From assembly GCF_000027005.1 (NCBI RefSeq), contig NC_012966.1:1302001-1366000 (forward strand): a stretch of DNA of 64,000 nucleotides, written 5' to 3'. The stretch is from Komagataella phaffii GS115 (taxonomy: Eukaryota; Ascomycota; Pichiomycetes; Pichiales; Pichiaceae). This document shows positions 46,883 to 55,435 of the stretch, in pieces; the stretch's first letter is position 1; every line of letters starts with the position of its first letter. The translations under genes and the position numbers were made by a program. The notes below the pieces were generated by a model. That model was given only the letters and a program-made list of their open reading frames with translations. It was not told where the DNA came from and did no database searches.

Positions 46883-48331
46883 ATGGCTCGTTTAGTAAGG
46901 AAGAGAGGAGAAACCGAGCCCAATGGGCCTTCTGTGAAGAGAGCAAAGTCTGCTGCATCAACCTTAGCTTCAAGACGGGCTTCTAGACTACCTTCCATCA
47001 ACGAATTCCCCAAAGCTAAGACTGAAAAGTTAGATCTATTCGTTTTTGGTACAGGCTCGATGTCTGAACTGGGGTTAGGCCCAGCAGCAAGCACAAAAGA
47101 GGTCAAGCGACCCAGATTGAATCCACTTTTGAAGAAAGACGAAGTCGGAATTGTTGACTTTGCAGTAGGTGGAATGCACACTCTAGCTTTAGATTATAAG
47201 AACCAGGTCTGGTCCTGGGGAGGAAACGACAGCGGAGTACTGGGAAGGGACACCAGCCAAGCACAGGAACAACTAAGAGACATGGACGATGAAGACGATG
47301 ATGATGAAGATGGTGATTTGAACGAATTAGAATCCACTCCAGGCTTGGTTGAAGGATTGCCAGACAATCAGATTGTTCAATTGATTGCCACTGATAACCT
47401 GAGCGGTGTTCTATTGGAAAATGGTGAAGTATGGGCCTGGGGTACGTTTAGATGTAATGAAGGATTACTGGGATTTTTAGACAGTGAAGGAATACAGAAA
47501 ACTCCAAGACACATTCCAGGATTTGTTAATATCGTCCAAGTAGCTTCGGGAAAGGATCACATCATTGGGTTGGACAACAAAGGTATTCCTTATGCTTGGG
47601 GAAACGGCCAGCAATTTCAATTAGGGCGCCGAATCCTAGAAAGAACTAGATTGCAATCATTGGAGCCAAGAGAGTTCGGGCTACGGAAGATCAAGTTTGT
47701 AGGATCCGGAGAATTTCACTCTTTTGCTATTTCCGAAAATGGCAAAGTTTACGCCTGGGGATTGAACCAATTTGGACAATGTGGCGTTCCAATTAACATT
47801 GAAGATGGTGCTGTCATAGCAAAACCAACTGAAATTGAAGAATTGACTGGAAAGGATGTTGTCTATATTACTGGAGGTGAGCATCACTCTTTAGCATTAA
47901 CAAAATCAGGAGAGGTTTATGTTTTTGGCAGATATGATATGAAAGAGATTGGTATCAAAAAAGACAATCTTCCTGAGGATGCTTACAAAGATGCCAACGG
48001 AAACACTCGTGCAGTTCCTGTTCCAACAAAGTTGACCACCCTTCCTAAGATAAAGGCAGTAACTGCTGGTTCTCATCATTCTCTTGCAATCACAGAATCA
48101 GGAGTGGTCTACTCGTGGGGGTTTGCTGATACTTATGCTGTTGGTTTAGGTCCCGTTGATGAAGATGTGGAAACACCAACCAGAATTGAGAATACAGCAA
48201 CAAAGGAACATGACATCAAAATCATTGGTGCAGGTGGACAATTCAGTGTCAGTGGTGGAGTCAAGTTGACATCTGAAGAAGAAATTGAGAAAAGACTTGA
48301 CGAGATTGAAAAATTTGAAGACTCCCTTTAA
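46883..48331 (+). CDS. SRM1: Srm1/Prp20, RCC1-type Ran guanine nucleotide exchange factor
   Basis: 482 residues, identical in length to S. cerevisiae Srm1. A basic N-terminal tail (VRKRGETEP, VKRAKSAAS, SRRASRLPS) should act in nuclear import and chromatin binding. Seven RCC1 blades follow, each with G-G/G-x-H-x-x-A type turns, e.g. FAVGGMHTLALD, ASGKDHIIGLD, GSGEFHSFAI, TGGEHHSLAL and TAGSHHSLAI. An acidic loop (DMDDEDDDDEDGD, about 133-145) interrupts blade one to two, as in the yeast protein. It charges the Ran orthologue Gsp1 with GTP in the nucleus and sets the direction of nuclear transport. Confidence 0.95.
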   Translation: MARLVRKRGETEPNGPSVKRAKSAASTLASRRASRLPSINEFPKAKTEKLDLFVFGTGSMSELGLGPAASTKEVKRPRLNPLLKKDEVGIVDFAVGGMHTLALDYKNQVWSWGGNDSGVLGRDTSQAQEQLRDMDDEDDDDEDGDLNELESTPGLVEGLPDNQIVQLIATDNLSGVLLENGEVWAWGTFRCNEGLLGFLDSEGIQKTPRHIPGFVNIVQVASGKDHIIGLDNKGIPYAWGNGQQFQLGRRILERTRLQSLEPREFGLRKIKFVGSGEFHSFAISENGKVYAWGLNQFGQCGVPINIEDGAVIAKPTEIEELTGKDVVYITGGEHHSLALTKSGEVYVFGRYDMKEIGIKKDNLPEDAYKDANGNTRAVPVPTKLTTLPKIKAVTAGSHHSLAITESGVVYSWGFADTYAVGLGPVDEDVETPTRIENTATKEHDIKIIGAGGQFSVSGGVKLTSEEEIEKRLDEIEKFEDSL

Positions 48332-48388
48332 AAAGTTTATTGAAAAGTTCATAAGAGTTTGATTGTATAATGAATGAAATTTATTAAT

Positions 48389-50074
48389 CTATTTGTCAGT
48401 TCTAACTAAGAGACCTCTCTTGGTTAAAAAATCTTTAACTTCCTTGACAGTGTATTCTCCTCTGTGAAACATTCCTGCTCCCAAAGCAGCGTCAGTCTCG
48501 GTTTTCCTGAACACTTCCTCAAAGTGGGATGGATTTCCTGCTCCAGAAGACGCTATCACTGGTAATTTAGTGGCAGACTTGATGTAATCTATTAATTCCA
48601 AATCATAACCAGAGTTGGAGCCGTCTTTGTCAATGCAGTTGCAAAGAATTTCTCCTGCACCCAGCTTTTCACAAGCATAGCAGAGTTCCCAAGCTCCCAA
48701 ATCGTGAACATTTCTTCCACCTTGACTAGTGACCTTGTAATAACAATAGTTCTCTCCGTTAGGTCCAGGAAATTTGGTTTTTATCGTCTTGTATGGTGTC
48801 TTGGAGGGATCAGCGACATAAAATCTTTTTGGGTCCACAGAAATGACAACAGCTTGAACACCATATGAAGCAGAGATAGTTTCAATCGGTGTCAAGCCGG
48901 TTCCCTTCTCGTTGTTCCTATAAAATTCCTCTGCAGCCAACACGGCATCAGTTCCAATAGAAACTTTATCAGCACCAGCTCTGAAATACAATGTGGCGAC
49001 TTTCAATGCTGGAACCTTGGTTCCATCGGGATCAACGACATCTTTAATCCCACCACCGACTGTAAGAGGAACAAACACAGTTTCAGCTGCCCTTTTGAGA
49101 ACTTCCAGCATAGGAGCGTCCTTGATGGGAGAGTTTCTGAACGAAGTTATATTCAAGAAGGTCACTTCATCGGCGCCTTGTTGATAATATTTTTCAGCCA
49201 TTTCCACTGGCTTTCCTAAATTACGAACATCTCCGCTTTCACTTTTCTCTCTCACATCGTACTGGTCACCTTTGGTAACGACCAAATCACCAGAGTCATT
49301 GGTACGAACATCAAGACATGCAATAATTCTTCTTGTCAGTCCTGTAGGTGTTACTTCAATAGAATCATCCACTTGCAAGTCTGCAGCACTCAAAGGGGAA
49401 AATTTCTCTCCTCTAAGAAAACTATTAATAACTGCAAGACCGGCAGCTCCAGATTTCTCGGGATGAAATTGAGTAGCAAATAGATTATCCTTAGCAATGG
49501 CCGATACAAACTCTTCTGTACCATATCTGGAGGTGGACAAAGTCCAACCATCAGCCTCTAGGGACTGTTTTTCAGGCTCGCTAAGTATGGCAGCATAGGA
49601 GTGGACGAAGTAGTATTTGGAGTGAGGACTTATACCATAAAGTGTCTTGCCACTGTCTAAAATCTTTCTATCAATTTGGACACTGTTCCAACCAATGTGT
49701 GGAACGCTTTTACCACCCAAATCATTTGGATTGAACTTAGTCAGTTGTAAAGGAATATATCCCAAACCTTCTGTATCAGGAGATTCACTGGAACCAGTAA
49801 AAAATGCTTGCAAACCCACACATATTCCCATCAAAGGCCTTCCAGAATCTATATACCTTTTCAAAGGTTCTAGAAATCCTTTTGCTAAAAACTGGTTAAG
49901 AAAGTGTCCATAGTTTCCAACCCCAGGAAGAAACAATTTCGTCGCTGTCTTCAAGTTTTCATCAGCAGCGTCTCGGATAAACTCCACCTCGTAACCAAGA
50001 TACTCTATAGCATTTTGCAGAGATCTAAGGTTACCGCTTTCGACGTCAATGACGAAAACTACTTCTTTAGACAT
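48389..50074 (-). CDS. HIS7: imidazole glycerol phosphate synthase (bifunctional HisH-HisF)
   Basis: 561 residues versus 552 in S. cerevisiae. The N-terminal class I glutaminase (1-215) has PGVGNYGHF, nucleophile C85 in [10 protein letters not shown], and H204 and E206 in TQFHPEKSG. The C-terminal cyclase barrel (from about 245) starts [13 protein letters not shown], with catalytic Asp D255, and later ISVDPKRF and the phosphate-binding [13 protein letters not shown]. It converts PRFAR and glutamine-derived ammonia to IGP and AICAR, the fifth histidine step linking to purine synthesis. It is divergent from ATG8; a near-Gcn4 site (TTAGTCA, one mismatch to TGAGTCA) lies at 50136-50142. Confidence 0.97.
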   Translation of the reverse strand: MSKEVVFVIDVESGNLRSLQNAIEYLGYEVEFIRDAADENLKTATKLFLPGVGNYGHFLNQFLAKGFLEPLKRYIDSGRPLMGICVGLQAFFTGSSESPDTEGLGYIPLQLTKFNPNDLGGKSVPHIGWNSVQIDRKILDSGKTLYGISPHSKYYFVHSYAAILSEPEKQSLEADGWTLSTSRYGTEEFVSAIAKDNLFATQFHPEKSGAAGLAVINSFLRGEKFSPLSAADLQVDDSIEVTPTGLTRRIIACLDVRTNDSGDLVVTKGDQYDVREKSESGDVRNLGKPVEMAEKYYQQGADEVTFLNITSFRNSPIKDAPMLEVLKRAAETVFVPLTVGGGIKDVVDPDGTKVPALKVATLYFRAGADKVSIGTDAVLAAEEFYRNNEKGTGLTPIETISASYGVQAVVISVDPKRFYVADPSKTPYKTIKTKFPGPNGENYCYYKVTSQGGRNVHDLGAWELCYACEKLGAGEILCNCIDKDGSNSGYDLELIDYIKSATKLPVIASSGAGNPSHFEEVFRKTETDAALGAGMFHRGEYTVKEVKDFLTKRGLLVRTDK

Positions 50075-50342
50075 GACGATGAGTGAAAAGGCTACTCCAA
50101 TAATAGAGATTCCTCATCTGGCAAATTTACAGATGTTAGTCATCGTGTTCGCGTTTAAATGAGTACGACACGCATAACCTCTTCTTATCGTGACCGTACC
50201 AGCCCATCTGTTATTATTTTTGTTATCTTGCGGTTGGACTTTTACCTCTTTACTCTTTTACCAATTTTAGAATCACAACAGGCAACTCGTCTCCAAGTAC
50301 AAAAGCAATCAATTCCCAATCCTATTTCCCATTCTGAAAAAA

Positions 50343-50417
50343 GTAAGTAAATTCAATTGTTGCAAAACGTGATAGTCTCCTTCCTTCGGTGGCAACCCTC
50401 TTACTAACCCCGTCTAG
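50343..50417 (+). other. candidate 5'-UTR intron of ATG8
   Basis: A 5' splice site GTAAGT at 50343-50348, an exact branch motif TACTAAC at 50402-50408 and a 3' splice site TAG at 50415-50417, directly before the ATG at 50418. The candidate intron is 75 nt, with only 7 nt between branch motif and the acceptor TAG. The 24 upstream in-frame codons contain no ATG, so the first exon would be non-coding. Splicing would place an A6 run in front of the ATG. Sequence evidence only. Confidence 0.75.
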
Positions 50418-50795
50418 ATGCGATCGCAATTTAAAGACGAACACCCTTTTGAAAAGCGAAAGGCGGAGGCAATGCGGATCCGGTACAAGTTTGCGGACCG
50501 TATCCCCGTGATCTGTGAGAAAGTGGAGAAGTCTGACATTCCAGAGGTAGATAAGCGGAAGTACCTGGTTCCATGCGACCTAACTGTGGGCCAGTTTGTG
50601 TACGTTATCCGAAAGAGAATTAAGATCCCATCTGAGAAAGCAATTTTTATATTCATTGACGACATATTACCACCAACAGCCGCTTTGATGTCCAAGGTCT
50701 ACGAAGAACATAAAGATGAGGACGGGTTTTTGTACGTTCTTTACAGCGGAGAAAACACGTTTGGAGATATTCCAGGTGTTGAGGAGATTGAATAA
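50418..50795 (+). CDS. ATG8: Atg8, ubiquitin-like autophagy protein
   Basis: 125 residues. Almost the entire fold matches yeast Atg8: [60 protein letters not shown] and [17 protein letters not shown]. The scissile glycine is G116. It is followed by nine residues (DIPGVEEIE) that Atg4 must remove before conjugation to phosphatidylethanolamine; S. cerevisiae has a single Arg there. The hydrophobic pocket residues for AIM motifs are retained. Atg8-PE drives phagophore expansion and cargo binding, including pexophagy in methylotrophic yeasts. The start codon abuts a candidate leader intron. Confidence 0.97.
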
Positions 50796-50886
50796 AGAAA
50801 AGACCAAAAAAGAGAAAAATCGATCTTCTTAAAGTTAGCTGGCTGGCTTTGTTACTGTTTTTTGATGGTGTTTAACGTTCTAGTTA

Positions 50887-52509
50887 TTATTTAATAATGT
50901 GTATTTTCTCCTTTAAACGAGATTCAAACACTTTGCTCTTTATTCTACCAGCACTCGTTCTCATGCATTGTCCAAGGAGGTAATTGATCGAACCAGGCTT
51001 GTTTCCTTCCTGTAACTCCTTTACAATGGCTGGGTACGTGTCAAGCACGTCGTCAATGATGGAATCTACTTGAGCCAGTAGCTCGGAGTCGTTGGTGACA
51101 TCTACCTCTCCCAATTCATATTTCGTAATGAGATCAATTATTGGACCCTCATTCTCAGCAGGATTAGCAAGGAGATGCTCAAATAGAATTTTAGCATTGT
51201 TGTTGGTGACTTGTTCTCGGAAGATACAATCGATTAGGTCAGCTAGTTGATGAACAGGGAACAGATCTTCAGAAAAATCTATGTTGTTCTTTGCTAAATA
51301 TCCCAAAAACTCATGACAGCACCAATTGATTGGGTATTTGGATGGAATGTTCTTCGCCGACGTTCTACTAAACAGAGCATAGTAATAGCCCAGAAGATTT
51401 CTGTCGTTCAAAAGAATTCTGGCATCTCTCAACTTGATATTGTAAGGAGGCGACATTAGTTGCGCCAACTGCTCTTCTGGGGTAGTAATCGTCATTTTTT
51501 TGATCCTGGTGACAATATCGTTAACATCAAGTACCACTGGTGGAAGTTCGGGGTCTGGCATGTATCTGTAATCTACACTAGACTCCTTATCTCTGAGTCT
51601 GAAAGTTTTATTCCCATCCCAGCCTCTAGTTTCTTTTGTTTTAATAGGATTTCCCTTATCAATTGATTTGGTTTGACGTTTGAATTCGTATCGAATAGCA
51701 TTGACAATTGCAGAAGTGGACGTCATATTCTTGATCTCAACTCTTTCGCCATCATCAACAGACACATTGACGTCAACTCTCATCGCTCCTGCTTCCAATT
51801 GTCCCGTTGAGACATCCATGGTCTTCATCAGCTGAAGATATTTCCTGAGAAATGCCTTGACTTGTTTCACGGAATTCAGATCAGGTTCAGTAACCACCTC
51901 TATCAAGGGCATATTACTTCTGTTGTAGTCAACCAACGATTTATCTGAAAGATCCTTATACAACGATTTCCCTGTGTCCTGCTCAATTTGAATATGATGT
52001 ATACGTACGAGTTTCTCATCTTCGTCTATCTCATCAAATCGCTTGGATAGCTTGAGAAATCCCCCACTGCTGATTGGTCTATAATACTGAGTGATTTGAT
52101 ACCCATTCGGCTGATCTGGATAGAAGTAATGTTTCCTATCGAATGTAGAGACTGAATTTATGTTTGAGTTTAGACTCACACACGCTTTTAATGCGGTGAG
52201 AAGACATGCCTGGTTCAAAGTAGGTTGACTACCAGGAAGGCCAATATCGAAAAAAGAGATGTTGGTATTCGGTTTGGACGCCTCTGTGGAAGACAATGAG
52301 AAGAGTTTTTGCCCCGTTTTTAACTGGGTGTGAATCTCTAGACCACAGACCAGCTTTCTTAACATAAAGAGTGAACAAAAGATTTGTAGATTCAATGATC
52401 GTTCTTGATGGGGAGATATTTCAGAATTGCGCTTACATAAGCCGACTAGAGTTTGTTTGTAATAACGAAGTTCTAGAGACATTAATGCGCAAGACAGTGT
52501 AATCATCAT
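50887..52509 (-). CDS. PET112: Pet112, mitochondrial GatB subunit of glutamyl-tRNA(Gln) amidotransferase
   Basis: 540 residues from the ATG at 52507-52509 (541 in S. cerevisiae); later Mets at residues 10 and 49 are alternatives. The first 50 residues are rich in Leu, Arg, Lys and Ser and can serve as a presequence. The GatB core starts LVCGLEIHTQLKT and continues with IGLPGSQPTLN, KHYFYPDQPNGYQITQY, HIQIEQDTGKS, SLVDYNRSNMPLIEVV and the signature LEAGAMRVDVNVSV. RLRDKESSVDYRYMPDPELPP is also typical (quoted in part). The C-terminal Yqey-like domain ends NYLLGQCMRTSAGRI. With Her2 and Gtf1 it forms the transamidase that makes Gln-tRNA(Gln) in mitochondria. Confidence 0.94.
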   Translation of the reverse strand: MMITLSCALMSLELRYYKQTLVGLCKRNSEISPHQERSLNLQIFCSLFMLRKLVCGLEIHTQLKTGQKLFSLSSTEASKPNTNISFFDIGLPGSQPTLNQACLLTALKACVSLNSNINSVSTFDRKHYFYPDQPNGYQITQYYRPISSGGFLKLSKRFDEIDEDEKLVRIHHIQIEQDTGKSLYKDLSDKSLVDYNRSNMPLIEVVTEPDLNSVKQVKAFLRKYLQLMKTMDVSTGQLEAGAMRVDVNVSVDDGERVEIKNMTSTSAIVNAIRYEFKRQTKSIDKGNPIKTKETRGWDGNKTFRLRDKESSVDYRYMPDPELPPVVLDVNDIVTRIKKMTITTPEEQLAQLMSPPYNIKLRDARILLNDRNLLGYYYALFSRTSAKNIPSKYPINWCCHEFLGYLAKNNIDFSEDLFPVHQLADLIDCIFREQVTNNNAKILFEHLLANPAENEGPIIDLITKYELGEVDVTNDSELLAQVDSIIDDVLDTYPAIVKELQEGNKPGSINYLLGQCMRTSAGRIKSKVFESRLKEKIHIIK

Positions 52510-52674
52510 TGCATAGATTCAGTATAGCCATGTATATCATGGTTGTGTGCTTGATAGCTTTTCAATAATCGGTTCAACGTCGATGTGATTTCGGCTCTCA
52601 TTTCAATATTCATTACGTAAGCTAAAGTGCCCTATCTTTTTCTAGTTCGACAATACTCCTAAGTCTACAACCTC

Positions 52675-53742
52675 ATGTTCAATGTTTTACTCGACTTACC
52701 TAAAACTTTCTCCGTAGGTATCGATGGGAATTTCTTGTCTAGTGAAAACTCACCCTTCCAATTGAAAGGAATCAAACTTGTCGAACCAGGAGTCCACTTT
52801 ATCCACCTGGAAGACCTCAACCTCAATCTTAGAAGTGGCATTTGGATCAACGGGAAAGACGACCACACATTAGTGATTGATATAAAAGATGGAATCAGTG
52901 ATCTCTCAGTATTTATTGTGAACCATATGACTAGAGAAATGATCGTGAAACCGTCTACGGACCCTGTAGATGTTGATTACTCAATCGAAGTTGGAAAGAT
53001 TTTAGACACTATGAGTGAAAATTTCCCGTTAATGGTCAACTATTCATCCTTGAATACCAAACATCCACACTGGGAGTCACTTACCAAGTATATTTCATTT
53101 CCTAGGATTTTGGACGTATTGCAAGGTAATCATTGGTTTACTCTTCCCATCTCCACTCTAGATGCGTCAAAGCAAGAGAATGAGTATCTTATAGACAAAC
53201 TGAGCAAAACTTCTATGGAAAAGAACCCCGATAGGATTATACAATCTCTGAGGAAAGACGACTATCAAATGATATTTTCAACCATTGAGTTCAACAAAAC
53301 TGCTAGACCGAATGCTACACCCTCTCAGTTGACTCAAGATTCAGTGGATAAATCTTGGTTTGTTGAGACTAAACTGCTTCCCGGCTTACTACTTGAGTTT
53401 CAGCTAAGCTTTTTACTGTTCATGATACTCAATAATGCTAGCGCTGCTTCTCATTGGGTTAATATTATCAAAATTATGCTAAATTGTGATTCTTTGGTTG
53501 AGATCAATGAAAATCTATTTATTGAATTTTTTGATTGTTTGAGTATTCAACTAAAGATAATCCCAGAGGAACTGGTAGCTTCTTCGGATTCAATGGTGAA
53601 TTTACAGGCTTTGAAAGAAAGCCTAACCACGTTTAATGAAACGATAGAGAACCCAAAAGTAAGACGATCTTTCAACAGGGTCAAAGATACGCTCAAGCTC
53701 CAATTTCAGTTTGAAGATATAGATTTTCTGGATGATATTTGA
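52675..53742 (+). CDS. AAR2: Aar2, U5 snRNP assembly factor
   Basis: 355 residues, the same length as S. cerevisiae Aar2. The beta-rich N-terminal domain shows FSVGIDGNFL, FQLKGIKLVEPGVHFIHL and SGIWI; the helical C-terminal domain contains LLPGLLLEFQLSFLLFMILNN (landmark LLLEFQLSFLLF) and NDTLKLQFQF-like VKDTLKLQFQFEDID at the end. Aar2 holds Prp8 in the cytoplasmic U5 precursor until exchanged for Brr2. Its last 37 coding bases overlap the 3' end of the convergent TilS-like gene. Confidence 0.88.
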   Translation: MFNVLLDLPKTFSVGIDGNFLSSENSPFQLKGIKLVEPGVHFIHLEDLNLNLRSGIWINGKDDHTLVIDIKDGISDLSVFIVNHMTREMIVKPSTDPVDVDYSIEVGKILDTMSENFPLMVNYSSLNTKHPHWESLTKYISFPRILDVLQGNHWFTLPISTLDASKQENEYLIDKLSKTSMEKNPDRIIQSLRKDDYQMIFSTIEFNKTARPNATPSQLTQDSVDKSWFVETKLLPGLLLEFQLSFLLFMILNNASAASHWVNIIKIMLNCDSLVEINENLFIEFFDCLSIQLKIIPEELVASSDSMVNLQALKESLTTFNETIENPKVRRSFNRVKDTLKLQFQFEDIDFLDDI

Positions 53743-55260
53743 TCAAACTCATTTTTCGGGATAAACTCCACCTGAATACGATTCTTCCAATATGTGTCGA
53801 TCATTCCTAACGAAGGAAGTCCTAATATTTTTCCCGTCACAGATAGATCATCTAATAACAGAACAGGAATGTTGGTTAGTATCTTGTTGGGTAAGCAGTT
53901 CCCTGGCTGACTTTCCATAAACATATTATATGCTGTTGAATGCAGTTTAGGCACATATGGTACGATTTTGATAGTGGCATGCCCAAAGATTGGAAATTCA
54001 TCTGTTGTTTTAATTCGAATCCAGCAACGGTTGTCAAAAAAAACCCATTCAGACCATTCGTTATTATGGCCTAGGGCAAGCTCTATCATGGGCAACGGCT
54101 GATTAGCATGGTATTTTGCAGCCGATATACTCACATTGACGCAGTCTGAGCCCAAATCTTTGTAGCTTGAAATTTCCCAGTTCAATTTAAGCAAGGAAAA
54201 CTTTTCCGGGTGGCCTTTACCGAAGACCACTCTTTTTAGAATAGAGTAAATACTTCTGGTTGATTTGGACTTCACCCAAGCGCTTTCCACATCTAGGTTT
54301 GTGAACTTGTAATGGTAACTTTTCAGGGGGGATATCTTGTAGCATTCTTCATAAAAAAATCTGTTTATAACTAACGGATGATATCTCTTCAGTATCTGTC
54401 CAGATAACAATAAACTAAGCCTAAAGGTTGCTGGATCATACCAGATTTGCCCTAGTCGATTCAATTCATGTCGTAATTCTTCCAGACTGGAATATATAGA
54501 CTGTTGAAACGACTCAATTTCTGATATAACTTGTAAAATATGTTGCTGTGTTAGTGTTTTGGGAATGATAATATCCCCTTTTTGATATACACTGCGCATC
54601 AGATTGCGAAATGTTAATGAAGAATCGGTATTTGTATGATCTTCAAACCAAGGAACTTCCAGTTCTCTGCAATATGAGTAGATATCTTTTTTTCTTAATG
54701 TTCAGCATTGGCCTTACAATCTTTATGGGAGGTTTTACCGACGATGGGTACAAAGGAAGGGAAGGATAAGAGGAGATATCTTTCATGCATCTCATGCCAA
54801 ATATTGTACTATTTTGCTTCAATCTCAACAAGAAGGTTTCGACTTGATCTTCTAGTTGATGACCCAAAAATAGATGCTGAATATCATAGTCATAACAATA
54901 TTTCTGAATATGCTGATATCGTTTCGTTCGGGCTAGTCTTTCAAAATTTCCTAACTGGTGCAATTCGACAGAGTCCAAGTTCCATTTTAGATCTATAATT
55001 TTATGCTGTACATTCAGAGGAGCTACCAGTTTTCCAACCTCCTCGGCTTCTTGCCGACTACCTTTTCTGTATTCATGGTTTACTGTCAAAGCTACTATTT
55101 CAACCCCGACGTTGTACTCATCTCTGTACCTACTCAACAAACTTGTCAGTGCCATAGAATCAACCCCACCGGACAGGGATATTCCAACACGTCGGGGCAG
55201 TCCATGAGGGAATATTTTGACAATATTGTCACTAAATACGTCAAATACTTTTCTGTTCAT
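53706..55260 (-). CDS. tRNA(Ile)-lysidine synthase-like (TilS), frameshifted
   Basis: Start is the ATG at 55258-55260; upstream codons are open only from a TTG. Residues 1-200 carry the N-type ATP-pyrophosphatase PP-loop SGGVDS (30-35), TVNHEYRKGSRQEAEEV, LGHQLEDQVETFLLRL and IVRPML, all typical of TilS. The frame then hits an early stop near 54643. The continuation is in another frame to 53706 and carries the C-terminal domains. The break is at a run of seven T on the plus strand (54687-54693); with six, one frame of about 517 codons is restored, joining KKKDIYSYC and VPWFEDHTN-type TilS sequence to the second part. TilS adds lysidine to C34 of tRNA-Ile(CAU), expected in mitochondria. Sequencing error, polymerase slippage or a real mutation are all possible. 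Confidence 0.8.
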
Positions 55261-55435
55261 CCTCTTCCCCCTTCTAAGACGGGCGTAGGATAACAGTAGC
55301 CCTTCCAATAGAAGGAAATCAATGCATTAGGCATTTACGTCGTCCGCGAAGTTTTCCATATTAATCCGCTGGTGACGTTCTTCCCTTAGGCTCAAATTTT
55401 TTTGACTCATTCTATCATTGAAAGAGTAAAGAGTA

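Noticed and set aside
54643..54710. Independent short PP-loop protein ending at 54643, with a separate downstream gene starting near 54599
   Set aside because: Residues past the A7 run in the alternate frame continue the TilS pattern without a gap, so one broken gene explains both better than two genes.
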